Shown piece after piece: positions 1-11,892 of a stretch of DNA of 64,000 nucleotides. The notes under the pieces were generated by a model. It searched no databases and was not told the origin of the DNA. It saw only the letters and a program-made list of their open reading frames with translations. Source of the DNA: Maratus speciosus. Its lineage: Eukaryota > Arthropoda > Arachnida > Araneae > Salticidae. Every line of letters begins with the position of its first letter. Within the stretch, counting starts at the first letter, position 1. The translations under genes and the position numbers were made by a program. The DNA lies in NCBI GenBank assembly GCA_963932465.1, contig OZ010796.1, positions 75,226,974-75,290,973 of the forward strand, read 5' to 3'.

Positions 1-460
1 TTTGAGAATCCTCTTTGTCAAAATAAATATATGACCAGCTACGAGCGCTCGAGTACCACTTTATTTCCACAGTTTGGCGTCTGTTTTTCTCTCCTGAAGA
101 AGATGATTAAAAAAATCTCGAAACTCCCTAAGATTGTTGTTTTAATCAACTTACATTGAGGTTTATTACATAGAGTAAAATCTGTTAGAACAAGGAATTT
201 TTGTAAAACGTTTCTTTCTTTCTTAAGATAATGAATATTTCAAAAAGCATAATGTCTAATAATAATAATAAGATAACAGTAACAGTGGTGGGTGGGATTG
301 AAATAATTTAATCGCGGTTCGCTCTCTTAATGGCCGTTTTGAGTATAAAAACGGGAAAGAAAAATCACGTGCTACATATAGATTATTGGACTTTCTCCAG
401 CACTGCGACATATATATAAAGCTGCATATTTTATGCTTGTTTCGGTTTAATAAATTTATG
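1..460. other. AT-rich sequence, no gene seen
   Basis: I see no gene, splice-bounded exon or recognisable transposon end here. The open frames are short and lack coding character. The block ends at the TTAA that starts the next element. Confidence 0.6.
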
Positions 461-705
461 TTAACCCTCCGCCTACCAGAGGGGTTCAATGGTCCCGACA
501 GGTACATTTATAATGATATTTTTAATTTATTTTAAAAACTGAAATTTCTGTAAATATGGGTTTTTTCTGGAATGTTCTATTCTTTTGAATAGAACATTCC
601 AGAAAAAGTTACATATTTACAAAATTTTCATTTTTTAAAATGTGAAAAATCAATTTGAATGTATCTATCGGGTCTGTTGCACCGGTCTGGTATGCGGAAG
701 GTTAA
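461..705. mobile_element. Palindromic TTAA-flanked MITE (piggyBac-like)
   Basis: The element begins TTAACCCTCCGC at 461 and ends GCGGAAGGTTAA at 705, so both ends carry TTAA, the piggyBac target site. Almost the whole element is an inverted repeat: arms of about 120 bp (461-582 and 587-705) fold around a centre near 584. The inner arms, reading GGAATGTTCTATTC and its complement, are perfect. There is no transposase frame, so it is non-autonomous. Superfamily is inferred from the TTAA and the CCCT start. Confidence 0.75.
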
Positions 706-1659
706 TATTGCATTTAAAAAGTTTTACAATATACGAATTTACTTATTGGTTTCCAAAGAATGCACGTTGTGATTTTGTACAGTTTTTTCAATTGTTATTT
801 TACTTCTATTTCTTGCTAAATAATTAGAATTTAAATAACTGTGACTTTGTTTTAATTCAACGTAAAATAAAAGCAAAAAAAATCGTTTATCGTAATAATT
901 TCTTATAATAATTCAGATTTCTTGATCGTTATTGATACTCGTAAATCCCGAAATCAATGCCACGATTAATGCCTGTTACTGTGGTGATGGATAATACATA
1001 TCTGAGTTTAGTTTAGATCAAATCAAGGCTCCCTTCATGCTAAACTAAATGTAATGTTTTAAGCCTAATACCAAACTTCCGTTTTTATTGAGATAAAACT
1101 TACTGAAAATATGATACTAAATTTTATGTATTTTCCTTTCTTATTGTTATTCTTTTCACTTAGAAGATTTATTTATTTATTTTCTTAAATTACATAAAGT
1201 TTTCTGAAAAGTTCGAATTTAACAAAATGTTTTATCTATTTTAAATAGTTTTGACAATAAAAAGTTTAACTCCGAATAAAAAATAGTCAAATTCTCAAAA
1301 AATTAAGGTTGGTATTATCTATAAACACGTTTACAACAGATATCTTTCATTCAATGGCCGAAACATCGTCAAAAGGATAGTTCTTTATGTAGTACTACAC
1401 TCTGTAATAATAATGGACATACTTTTAATTTGTTTAATTTAATTAAACCAATAAACCGTTTTTCAGTTAAAATGTTAGTAAATTTCAAATTTAAAGAAAT
1501 AGAACTTTGAAGTTTAGTGAATCACTATATCTTTTGGCGGAGATAATATGTACTATATATGAATAAAATCATATATATTACTATATATATATATATATAT
1601 ATATTAATTATAATATTAATATTTATAATATTATCTTATAAATATCACTAACCATAGCC
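706..1659. other. AT-rich sequence with a TA microsatellite
   Basis: No gene is visible. A short (TA)n tract lies near 1580-1605 in otherwise unremarkable AT-rich DNA. Confidence 0.6.
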
Positions 1660-1827
1660 ATGCTGCTAATGAATCTGTTTACAAATCATCTGAAGGAACT
1701 TCTACCCTTTCGTGTAACACAAGTGTTCAATGACTTCATGAGTTATGAAGCTCCAAAGATCCCAATCCAAACAAACATATTAGCATCGCAATTCACTCAC
1801 ACCGAACTGAGGTTCTGTATGGTATAA
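1660..1827 (+). CDS. Possible small ORF, 55 codons, unidentified
   Basis: The frame runs from ATG at 1660 to TAA at 1825-1827. The peptide starts MLLMNLFTNHLKELLPF and ends FTHTELRFCMV. Base composition is visibly richer in G+C than the neighbouring DNA, which is why I list it. There is no recognisable domain and no clear splice site, and the surroundings are repeats. It may be a degraded transposon coding fragment or chance. Confidence 0.15.
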   Translation: MLLMNLFTNHLKELLPFRVTQVFNDFMSYEAPKIPIQTNILASQFTHTELRFCMV

Positions 1828-2034
1828 GTGGAGAGAGGGTGACGGCGGATGAGGGTGTGAAATTAGAGAAATTCCTGTAGATTCTCGTGAAATTGGAGAT
1901 TCAAAAAGAGTTGTAAGTTTATTGAAATTCTACGTAGTTAACAGCAGTTCACAAATAGCGATGTTAGGGTAAAAGACAAGACATACATCAGTCACTCAGG
2001 AAAGACAGTGTGCAAAAACGTGCTTTACTTTTTA

Positions 2035-2445
2035 ACTCTTTTCAATAAAGTTAGTGTTTATGAATGCGGTTTGTCTGTCCGTCAGACCCTCTGTTCATGC
2101 TCTAAGGCAAGTCACACACTAAGGCGACACATAAGACATGTCGCTTGAATTCGCTAGAAAAACTGGTTTAAAACAAGTTTGCAACAACTTCGTTCTTTGT
2201 TTCGACCGGTTTTTGCACTTCATGTTGCGCTTTGTGTCGTTCTGTGGTCTCAGTGTGTGATATACCTAACTCCCGTAAATATACTCGGATTCCCATGCAA
2301 TTGATACATGTTAATGATGTTTACCATGGAATATTTGGTATTCAATATGAAGAGTGTAGCATTAATAGTTTATTTACAGGGGCACTCAAAAGTATTTCGT
2401 TACATTATGGTCAACGGGAAAAAATCGTTTGCAGCGCATTTTAAT
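2035..2445 (+). repeat. Dispersed repeat, copy 1 (second copy near 62 kb)
   Basis: The block holds a short imperfect hairpin around AACTCTTTTCAATAAAGTT, then CGGTTTGTCTGTCCGTC, then CTAACTCCCGTAAATATACTCGG and ACAGGGGCACTCAAAAGT. The same order of motifs occurs on the minus strand at 61928-62165. Here it is split by an insertion at about 2113-2259. The class of the parent element is unknown. Confidence 0.6.
2113..2259. mobile_element. Short MITE splitting the dispersed repeat
   Basis: The left end CACACACTAAGGCGACACA and the right end AGTGTGTG (preceded by TTTGTGTCG) form imperfect terminal inverted repeats. The segment is absent from the homologous copy at 61928-62165, which supports an insertion. 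I found no convincing target duplication. Confidence 0.45.
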
Positions 2446-2491
2446 GACATTAAGCTACTTCAAATGCATTAAAATTGATATATATCACTGA

Positions 2492-2686
2492 ATTGCACTA
2501 CAAGATGATTGCTATAGAATAGGGTGTTTCACTTCTGAACCAGATCCTGAAGGCGGTGATAATAATGTTGATGAATTATGCGAAATATCCTGTGTGCGTA
2601 AAGTTAGGGAGCTGAGGAGAAAGACGATAAAGAGGATAAATTTATTGAAAGTACGGACACTGGAACAAAAATGTAATCCACTTTAA
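2492..2686 (+). pseudogene. Open coding-like fragment, 64 codons, unidentified
   Basis: A stop-free stretch between TGA at 2489 and TAA at 2684 reads SEPDPEGGDNNVDELCEIS and then VRKVRELRRKTIKRINLL. It is an acidic segment followed by a basic, heptad-like stretch. There is no initiating ATG. The composition is protein-like and unlike the surroundings, so I take it as a relic of a transposon or gene. A transposase linker or coiled coil is one possibility, but I cannot name the family. Confidence 0.3.
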
Positions 2687-2819
2687 CTAGTTACATATCC
2701 AAACTAGTAGGGCCATCCAAATGAAAAATGAAATTAAGATTACCTAGAGGTAGATTTTGAAGAGGAATCTATGAGACTAAAAATTCCTAGACCCTGGTGA
2801 CAAGTATCAGAGCAATAAT

Positions 2820-3478
2820 CAGGGCCCGACTTAGGCTATGGGGGGCACCGGGGCAAGAATCATTCAGGGGGGGGGGCCCTTCTATCTATCTATAGAATTT
2901 TTTTTGCGAATAATGTGCAAGTAGCTACTACTAAGCTTCATACATATTGTAAGTATGCATACATTTTGTACCCGGTCGGTACTACTCACATCTGTATACA
3001 CAGTATCACAAAAATAGTCACAACTTTAAGAAAAAATGATCTATGATAATAGAAAAAATGATTGATTGGTTGACACGAGTATTTCTTTACAAACTTTGCT
3101 TATCTACGTACGTTATAAGATGCCTAAAAGAAAATGCGTGAAATGCGTCATAATGAATGGTTTTAACTTGCCATGTTACGTAGAAAACGTTAATAAAGAA
3201 TTTCTTTTGAAAACAATAGAATACTATGTTATCATAATGGAATTTTAACAATTAGTTTTCTAATGATATAGTCTGTTTTTTGCATGGGTGGCGGCGGTAC
3301 TGAGAGCAGAGAAGGGGGGGGGGGGACTGCACTCTCTTCCTAAATGTTTGAAAATATATGAATTTTCGTTATTTTGGCTAATTTTAATCATTTGGCACCT
3401 TTTAATGAAAATCTTGATTACTCTCATGGGAGCTCCTAAAAAGGGGGGCCCGCATGCCCCTGCATTAGTCGGGCCCTG
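2820..3478. mobile_element. hAT-like non-autonomous element, perfect 8-bp TSD
   Basis: The left end CAGGGCCCGACTTAGGC and right end ATTAGTCGGGCCCTG are inverted repeats. The flanks carry an exact 8-bp duplication GCAATAAT at 2812-2819 and 3479-3486. CAGGG ends with an 8-bp TSD are typical of hAT elements. The 659-bp body contains poly-G runs and no transposase. The short open frames inside are not gene-like. Confidence 0.85.
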
Positions 3479-3499
3479 GCAATAATAAAATTTCCTATA

Positions 3500-5674
3500 C
3501 AGGATGTCCACTCTCAACGATGTCCAATAGCTAATTCCTAAACCGTTAGTCATAGCCATATAGTTCCAATTACAAAAATGTTTTAAATGGGGGTAAAGAA
3601 GTATTTAAAAAGTGATTTGGGTCAATAGAATCATTTCTTGAAAAATTACGAAATTTAATTTTTTATATGATCCCCCGGTCCTTCAAGTTATAGTTAGTAA
3701 AACTTTCCTATTACACTTATAAGTAAGGCAAATAAAAGTCCTATTATTCTACGACTAAAACTGACCGAAGTAATGGCTGTTTAAACTTGGAGCATATTTT
3801 TTGCTGCGAAATAGGGGTCATTTACAAATTTACTAGAAATATAAATAATCTTCAGATATATATAAAAAATATTTGATAGTAAAATTAACATTGCATTATA
3901 AATTTGAAATCTATAATCATTCTGAAATATTAATGCAAAATATACAGCTTGTACTAAACATATAACGGGAAAAAAATAATAGAATTTTCGTTAAATAAAA
4001 TGGCAAAAAGCAACAGCCTCGATTCTTTACACACTGAATACAAAAATGACCTTCATTTTTTATCACAAAGTACAGATTTTTTATAAATCGTAAATTTGAA
4101 AGCTAAAAAGTGAAAAATTTTCGGAAATCTGATTCTGATAGTATAAAATAGACGTGATTGTTATTTCTTTTACTTTTGATAATTGATTTTTATGTATTTT
4201 TTACTATTGAATCCGAAAATGACCTTCATTTTTAACCATCGCGTCAGGATTTTTCGCAAATTGTAAATTTAAAAGTTCAAAGATTTAATTGAACCTCTTC
4301 CCTTCCCACATCATCGGATCCCCGAGCTGTTTAGCTGTAAGAATCCCAGTATAAGCCAAAAATTGAATATATTCTTGAATTAAATAAAATTAAATTGAAT
4401 AAAAGAAGTTTTACATCCATTTTATAGTATCAGATTTTCGCTATTTTTATAACTTTGAAATTTACCATTTACAAAAAAAGTCTAACATGATGGTTAAATA
4501 TGAAGGTAATTTTTACATTCAGTGCTAAAAAGCACATACAAATCAATCGTAAAAGTTAAAAAATACAACCATCGACTCTATTTTATAGTATTAGCTATTT
4601 TTTCAATTTTGAAATTTACTATTTGCGAGAAATTCTGACATGACGGTTAAAAATGAAGATAATTTTCGGATTCAGCGCTAAAAAATACATAAAAATCATA
4701 ATTTTAAAAATACATAATTTTAAAAATAAAAAACACAACCATCGCAGTCTTGTGTTATCTGAAAATCATAATAATAAGCCCTGAAAATCATAATAATATT
4801 ACATTGTCATCTGATTTACGTCAATATGTAAAAATTAACCTCGATCGCATATTTTAAAGTGAGTTGAATTTTGAGTACAAATTTTGAACTGGAAAGACAT
4901 ACATACGATCGTTTCAAGTTAACCCGTTACCAGCTGGTGTTGCGTTTACGCAGCGGTCAAAATAATTGTTCATGCTTACATTAATTACTTTGTCACCACT
5001 ATTTTACAATTAATAAAATTGCCTTATTTATTGGCAAAAATTTCGATATTTTAATAAAGCGGAAATTACCTTTCTGAATTTGTGGTGAGAAGCGACTTTC
5101 AACAAGAAATTTGAAAATTCCTACTTATAGTTTTGGCGGTTAATAGATTAAATAAAAGCTTATAAAAATAGCATAATTTTTGTTAAAAAAATTATGAAAA
5201 GAAACAGCTTCAAATCCTTACAAAAATCTGTCGTAATACGATTTCTTTCAAAGCGCAGCTACACATGAAATAAATCCTTCAAATACTTTAAGCACTTTGT
5301 TTACGACCCCTAGAAGCATGGCTAAACTCATATGTATTCTTATGCAGAAAAGTGGCATAAGTCTTGCATTTCAAAGTTTCGTATAACTTCACGAATTTTA
5401 GTGTTAGATGAATGGGACATTTTTTGTCTTTCTTTTAAGAGAACATGAAATTTTTACTAAATAGCTCTTATAGGGCGGGGGACCGTATAAAAAATTAAAT
5501 TTCGTAACTTTTTTAGAAATATTTTTATTGATCCAAACGACTTTCAGAATAATTTTTTACCTTATTTAAAACATTTTTGTTTTAACACACAACAACACAC
5601 AATTGGAACTATAGGTCTATGACTAACGGTTTAGGACTTAGCCACTGAACATCTTTGAGAGTAAAGACACACTG
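3500..5674. mobile_element. Large foldback DNA transposon, about 200-bp TIRs, TA flanks
   Basis: The left end (CAGGATGTCCACTCTCAACG) and the right end (CAGTGTGTCTTTACTCTCAA, read as complement) continue as inverted repeats for roughly 200 bp. Both include CCTAAACCGTTAGTCATAG and a stretch reading TTACGAAATTTAATTTTTTA. TATA flanks both ends, consistent with a TA target site. The interior (about 4000-4740) has diverged units of roughly 180 bp, two in one orientation and two in the other. There is no transposase frame. The TA target suggests Tc1/mariner or a relative, but this is unproven. Confidence 0.75.
4919..5143. mobile_element. Probable TTAA MITE nested in the foldback element
   Basis: The segment starts TTAACCCGTTACCAGCTGG and ends TTGGCGGTTAA. 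Internal motifs (TTTGTCACC and a TTGCC-centred stretch) resemble the clearer TTAA MITE at 19094-19299. Its terminal repeats are poor, so the call rests on the TTAA ends and internal resemblance. Confidence 0.45.
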
Positions 5675-5989
5675 TATAAAATAATAATATAAATGGACGG
5701 TCATTTGACGACATATTTTCAAGAGAAACCAATGATTACACTGAAAATCGAATAGACCTTGCACCGCCCTTAAATTTCCAAGAGGAATTATGCTTTATAC
5801 CATAAATCATAAAGTTAGAAATAACTGCAAATTAATTGCACACACTGATCAATGAAATGAATTCTTAAAAAGAAAATCATCTGTCCAAAACATTACAAAA
5901 TTAAGGCGACTGGATGCGTAAGAAAATGGATGGGTACATAAGAAAATAAATTAGTAAAAAATATTATGGATTGCATGTGGTTCTCTTTA

Positions 5990-6185
5990 TCTCGGAAGTG
6001 TTTTTTTTCCCGTTGGAATCCTTTATTTTTCAAAATCGTTCTCTTTTACTCGGAATCGTTCTTTTTTACTCGGAATCATTCTTTTTTTCTCGGAATCGTT
6101 CCTTTTTCTCGGAATCGTTCCTTTTCCTCGGATTCGTTCTTTTTTTCGGAACGATTCCGAAAGGAACGATGTTGCCCATCTCTAG
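5990..6185. repeat. Pyrimidine-rich minisatellite next to a hAT-like right end
   Basis: About six copies of a unit near 20 bp (GGAATCGTTCTTTTTACTC) are followed by GATGTTGCCCATCTCTAG. On the minus strand that reads CTAGAGATGGGCAACATC, a hAT-type terminus. I cannot find the partner end, so this is a partial element. Confidence 0.5.
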
Positions 6186-6760
6186 TTACCACAATAGTGC
6201 CAATTTTGACCAGCTTGCCAAAATATTGCCAAATTTGGTGACAAAAGTAAGTTGCATAAATGAAGCCGATAGCTGGCTAATTTGGCGAAATTCCCATTGA
6301 AAAGCCTTAATTGTTCATAATTAACCTCACTGTAATTTAATTTAAATTCTATGCATTTAAGGTTTTTTTTTTTTTTCAAAATCTATGGGTCAGAATTTAA
6401 ATTGTAATATACGAAAATGTATGTCTTTACAAAAATTTTAAATATTAAATTTTCGATAAAGTACTGGAAGACTAAAAATTTAAGAATAAAATAAATGTAA
6501 AATAAGACTAAAAAAGAGCTGTATGACTAGGAAATTAGAAATAAAGTAAATTTTTAAAAAAATGCTTTTGTTAACATTTACAAACATGTAGAATATATAT
6601 ATATTTAAATGCACTAAAGGGTAGAAAATAATTTTTGGCTAGAAAGGAAATTGTTTTATTGTCTCGTGTCCAAGGGAAAAAAAATTAAAATGGGGGTGCC
6701 AAATTTATTTATATAATATCACAAAAAATTTTAATTAAAGAAAAGTTAAATTGTATTTCA

Positions 6761-6761
<1 letters not shown>

Positions 6762-6809
<48 letters not shown>
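6762..6809. repeat. (TA)n microsatellite
   Basis: A nearly pure run of about 24 TA dinucleotides sits directly upstream of the next MITE. Confidence 0.95.
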
Positions 6810-6810
<1 letters not shown>

Positions 6811-6811
<1 letters not shown>

Positions 6812-7012
6812 AAAAAATGGAACAGATGTCATATTCGCGCGATTTTTTTCTGTCGCCAATATCATATAGGCAACAGGTACTTAACTTGCGTCAAAGTGTC
6901 GTTATTTTGTTTGATGTGGTAACCCGGATTATGTTGTTGATGTTTTCGCCAAATTGGCAACCGAAAAAAATCGTGCCAATATGGAGCGAATATGACATCT
7001 GTACCGAAAAAA
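6811..7012. mobile_element. MITE with ACAGATGTCATATTCGC inverted repeats
   Basis: The motif ACAGATGTCATATTCGC at 6822 is repeated as its complement at about 6986-7002. A second inverted pair (GATTTTTTTC with GCCAAT) lies inside. It is flanked by TA tracts. A 101-codon open frame running through it is built from the TA repeat and is not a gene. Confidence 0.6.
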
Positions 7013-7252
7013 TATATATACTCGTATATATCTATATATTTTGTACATTTTTGTGAATGTTAATGAAAGCATGTCTTTTTTTTAATTATTATTATTACTT
7101 TTATTTTATTTGAAAGGAATAACTAATGAAGACGTGATTTTTTTTAAAGAGATTTATAAGCAATCTGTGTTTTTATTTTTCATTTACTTAATTAGAACTT
7201 CATTTACAAACAATTATTTTCTCAGTACGGCCATTTTTTTCATTTCCAGCTT

Positions 7253-7430
7253 CAGGAAATTTGGTTCAAAATGCACAATTTGACAGCATTTTTTGAAATA
7301 TATTCTGCCTTTATCAAAAAATCAACCAATAAAGCACATTGTATAGTTTCTGAATAAGAGAACCTGCCAATTGGATGCGTTTGAGAGCAAAAATAAATTT
7401 AAAAATGAGTCAGAAAATAAGCCATTTGGA
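7253..7430. repeat. Dispersed repeat with GAAATTTGGTTCAAAATGC, copy 1
   Basis: This block shares GAAATTTGGTTCAAAATGC, a TTTGACA motif about 10 bp later, a 'tttctgaa' segment and 'ccttttggattt'-type text with blocks at 24352-24480 and 56313-56500. The family is unknown. Confidence 0.55.
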
Positions 7431-7800
7431 TTTGCACCCTTAACATGATAATTTTTTCGTTAACCCCCATTTTTTTAAAATTTGTTTTTGCTGTAAGAGT
7501 TGGTCCTATCAAACACCTGTCAATATGAAAGCTGTAGATAATATTGAGTGGATGTATAATAAACTTAAGTGGATTGGATATCCTGCGAATTGACAACGTT
7601 ATGCATTTTTTCCTTCTTCACCCCCCCCCCCCCCCCATTTTTTTTTCATTAAGAATTGATCCTATCAAAAACTTGTCAATATAAAAGTTGTAGATAATAT
7701 TAAGAAGATTTATAATAAGTTTAAGTGAATTTGATATCTTAAGAATTGGCAAAAGTTATGAATTTTATCTCACTAAAACCCCATTTTTTCACTTCTTGAG
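7431..7800. repeat. Diverged tandem duplication, about 180 bp
   Basis: Two adjacent copies (about 7441-7621 and 7622-7800) share CCTATCAAA, CTGTAGATAATATT and AAGTGRATTKGATATC in the same order. The second begins with a run of about 16 C. Confidence 0.7.
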
Positions 7801-7889
7801 CCCAATTTTAACTTTACCAAAAATCTGTGATACCTAAGTTTTCGGCACTTTTCCTAGAAGTAATAATAACTTAAACTGATTTGACATAT

Positions 7890-8229
7890 ACAGGCAAAGT
7901 TCTTTAATCCGCACAAGTTGGGACCAAAGGTTGTGCAGATTATGGAATATTGTGGATTATGGATTATATATCATTTTCTTATTTCTGGACACTATTTTAA
8001 TTCCACATTCAGTATAATATGAAAAGAAAAACATGAAATATAATAATTAATTTAATATGCTATAATCAAAAAATGCATTTTTCAAATTCTTGCATTAAAT
8101 ATTTATTATATTAACTTTTATATATTTAAATTTTTCAGATATTTCTTTTAAAAAGTCATTTTTGGATCAAGAATTTGTAAATTTGTTTACATTCATTAAG
8201 TAATGCGAATTATGGATCCTTGACTTTAT
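7890..8229. mobile_element. Probable pogo/Tigger-like MITE, decayed
   Basis: The left end TACAGGCAAAGTTCTTTAAT, followed by CCGCACAAGTTGGGACC and GGTTGTGCAGATTATGG, matches the left end of the clearer element at 26959. A degenerate partner (GCGAATTATGGATCCTTGAC) closes it near 8228. Confidence 0.5.
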
Positions 8230-9646
8230 TATAATTAAGAAGTTATGGGTGTTTTTGGTTTTCACAAAACTCCTCCCTATTTCCACCCACTTGTCTATTA
8301 ACGAGATTTTCCAGCCCTTGATTTTATATGTCAGTTTGAAAAAGATTTGTGCAGAATTATAGAAGTTATGGTGTCCATAAAAAAGTTATATATATTATAT
8401 AATATTACAATTCATCATCTTTTTTTAATAAAAATTATATATATATATATAAAGTTCTGAACTGGAGGTGGTTTTGAGTTTTAGGGGTCATGATCGGCAT
8501 AGATCTGCAAAATTTTTTCAGAAATTCTAACATAAGGGAGATTGCAATAGGTAGTATTTCTTATGAAATGTACCTAAAAACTTCACGGGGGCTTGTACCT
8601 GATCCCAGGATCTTAAACGGAATGTAGTTGGGTATAAGAAAATTTTTTAGTAGTTCATAAAGTTTCCAGAGAACTTAAGAATTATGTTAAAGAAAATTGT
8701 AAGAGAATCAGATCATTTTTAAAGAAGCTACACCAAAGGTTACATGCAAACAAAACGACTTGCAATAGGATGACGACATACTTGCAATAGATCTGAAAAT
8801 AGTCATGCATTTGTAATGCTTGCAAGTAGTTACTCCTGTTTGAAAAATGCTAAAAAGCACATCGATTACAAATGATTTCAATGAATGATAAGCCAATAGA
8901 AAGCAAGAAAGCTTATATATCAAATACTAAGGACATTTAAATCACAGCCAATGTGGTTTTTATTTATTTACAATCTTGCTTTGCACTCAGTGGTTCAGCA
9001 CTTTGATATTTTTACATTTGTTTAGTCATTCCTTTAGACACAACTTCATAGAAAAAATTACTTTTTAATATGATGCTAGTACATGCTTTTATTAAACCAT
9101 TAATGCAACTTAATATTTTTTTTTTCTGTGTAAAATTCATTTAATTTTTTATTCTTATTTAACTACTACTATGTATAATATCATTAATTATTGTTTGTTT
9201 TTTGTGTCGAGAAAAGTTTTATTCTAATATAAATTTTATGTAAAATAAATAAATATATTTTTTTAATTTATCATTATGATTTATAAAGCTTTCATTTTTT
9301 AAGTTACTGTGATGATGATGAAAATAAAAATATTTAACTAATTTAATTATATACAGAATAAAATTCTTCTTACTATTCGAAATAAATATATATATAATTT
9401 TTTTTTTTTTAACTGTTCACTAAACCTTAATAGTTAAAGCAATTCATTCAACTAATATCCTGTGGTGACAGAATGCTGTTTCTTTCATTCAATAGTGAAA
9501 ATATTGCTACCAAAAATTATTAATTTCTTAAAAAAGAAATTTTCAATTTTTTTCTTGCAGCATTATTTTAAATTTGTGATCGCTTATGCAGATTTTGAAT
9601 ATTTTTATTAATTAAATACAATAAAAAAAAAATCCCTCACCTGTAG
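8230..9646. other. AT-rich sequence, no gene assigned
   Basis: I see AT-rich DNA with T-runs. A minus-strand open frame of 71 codons at 8708-8923 follows a TTTTCAG-like acceptor and could be a terminal exon, but nothing in the peptide is recognisable. Confidence 0.4.
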
Positions 9647-10554
9647 TAAAGATCTGCACGGGCCTGCCCGAAGCCTGAGCCCGGTCCATACTTTTTTCTG
9701 AAGGCTCGGGCCGGGCCTGACTTATTTTTTCTGTACAGAGCCAGGACTGGTTTCATTCCTAGCCTTCACAGCCTAAAATTTTCAGTCCTATTTTTGACCC
9801 AGCCCAAACTCATTGTTTCAGCATGGCCTGGTCCATTCAAAAGTCAGTAAAATTAGACCTGGCCCAAAAAATGCATGCATTTTTAAATCGCCATTATTCT
9901 ACACTTAAACATTAAAATTTATTCTTTAGAAAGAGTAGTATATTTCTAAGCTTATTAAAGTATAGCTAAATTAAAATCTAGTAAAACGTGTGAAAAAGAG
10001 CCTGCATATGACAGAACTCTCTTTTAAACTGAAAAACATGTTGATCCATGCAAATTTGATATACTAATACGTAAGAAAAGAATATATAATACATTTACAC
10101 TTGCTAAGAAGGGAACTTGTCATAACGCATTTGTTTCCCTTGCAATTCCACCTTAAAAGATTTTGCTGCATTTCATTTTTCTGATTTTTAACATACATGG
10201 AATAACAGTATTAATGATAACTGAAACATTTACATATAAGAAGTAGAGATTCCTTTAAAAAAAATAAACATTGCAGCCTGCGGCACTTCTATAAAAATTA
10301 AGATTATAAACATGAAAAAAAAAGTTAAGATAAATATTTCTGATAAGAGTTCCTCATATGAGACAAATTTTTAACCAAATCGACGTAAAAATCAATGTTT
10401 TGTAGAAATTCACTTGGGCCGGGCCGAAATTTTGGGTTTTTTATCTGGCTGGGCTCGGGCCGAAATTTTTTATTTTTTTATCAGGCCGAGCCAATTTTTT
10501 TTTTTTTCTATGAGTCGGCCCGGGCCTGGAAATTTCGGCCCGTGCAGGCCTCTA
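9647..10554. mobile_element. hAT-like element, GAGGYCTGCACGGGCC ends
   Basis: The left end is TAAAGATCTGCACGGGCC and the right end is GGCCCGTGCAGGCCTCTA. Flanking 8-mers ACCTGTAG (9639-9646) and ATCTGTAG (10555-10562) match at seven of eight positions, as expected of an aged hAT target duplication. Both subterminal regions repeat GGGCCGGGCC-like motifs, while the middle is AT-rich. It is 908 bp with no transposase. Related ends occur at 31587 and 63534. Confidence 0.8.
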
Positions 10555-10562
10555 ATCTGTAG

Positions 10563-11749
10563 ATTTTATTTTCCCAGAAAAAAAAAAAAAATTCAGGTAT
10601 ATGATTTATTCACATATAAATTAAAAATAGGAAACGGAATTTTATTAGCCATCGGCCAATTTTGTTCATATTGCTGTAGAAGGAGTGCTTTCAGGACAGA
10701 TGGGGGGAGGGGGGAATCCTGATCAAGCATGAACAAATTTGTATTATTTTACACTACAATACACTTACAGATAAAATGAATGAAACTTGGTAATGGCTGT
10801 AAAAATAAACTAAATGTATGCTAAACTGAGGACTGTTAATCAATGAATTGAAACAACTTGTAAAATAAATAGTACATTATCTTAGATGAATATATTAATT
10901 GACGGCTGCCTTTCAATTATTATGTTTAAAGTGCATATTTAGAAAAAAAAAAAAAGAAGAATAGCAACATTTAAATGAATTTGCCATGCTTTATACATTT
11001 TCATAAAATTTACTGTGATTTAAAATTTTTTTTAACAATAACTCTTAGAATTAATAAGAATAATAGCATGAAATATTGAACATAATACATTTTTGTATGG
11101 ACATCATAAAAATAGTTGGCATTGTGTTATCAATCAATATTGAAGTATCTAAGTATTAACTGGATAATTTTTAATTAAAAAATATTAAATATATTTCATT
11201 TAGATATTGTGCTCTTGAGTAAAACATGCCAATGAAGTAATTTTTTTTCTCCAAAATATACTTAGCTTTGCAACAACAATGAGAAAGGTGTATGTGGGGG
11301 AGCTGGATAGTTTTTCTCAAAGCACCTAAAAAGCTGATAAGATGTATAAAAAACTAATTATGTTGAGATGAACTGATGATTTCTAAAAGCTAACATAAAA
11401 TTTATTATTTGGTGATATAGCAAGTTAGAAAAGATAAAATTTGAAAAATAGTTTCTTGTAGTATTCACACTTTACTTTACATGTAATTAAAAAAATGAAA
11501 ATATTAAACACATAAGAATCGCTTTTAATTTAGGTGCTACAAATAACTCTAATTTTAGAATTCCTTATGCATCCTAATGTGTAACACTTTTCAGATAAAG
11601 GTATAAAATAAAAATATACGAAATACAAATTAAAAATTTTTTAATAGAGTTATTCAAAAAATGTAGAAATAAAATAACTTTTCAAATCCCAAATAAACTT
11701 AATTGTCAAAATATTAACTTATTGTTACATGTTCATTGGTGACACTTAC
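10563..11749. other. AT-rich sequence, no gene seen
   Basis: Apart from an A-rich stretch near 10578-10591 and a G-run near 10700, I see nothing to annotate. If the next feature is a real exon, this would be its downstream intron. Confidence 0.5.
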
Positions 11750-11892
11750 TGTGTAATAAATAAAACCAGGGCAGCAGCAAGAGTGGTGTAGATGACGTCT
11801 AGGCTAACAGCAAGCACAGCTTTTGCACCAACCTCTGGATATATTGTTGCGATGTGGAAAACCATAGTAGTAAAGCACTCTAGCAAGTTACA
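11750..11892 (-). CDS. Candidate internal exon of a membrane protein
   Basis: On the minus strand, a 143-bp stop-free segment lies between an acceptor-like TTTTCTGTCTGCAAG and a perfect donor GTAAGT (11744-11749). It encodes CNLLECFTTMVFHIATIYPE followed by VGAKAVLAVSLDVIYTT and LAAALVLFIT. Codon use is balanced (GTC, GCC, ACC, CTG), unlike the AT-rich neighbours. Two hydrophobic stretches separated by YPEVGAK look like a pair of membrane helices. MARVEL-type four-helix proteins have loosely similar segments, but I cannot assign a family. I found no convincing partner exon. Confidence 0.45.

Noticed and set aside
6751..7056. 101-codon frame
   Set aside because: It starts in a (TA)n microsatellite and runs through a MITE.
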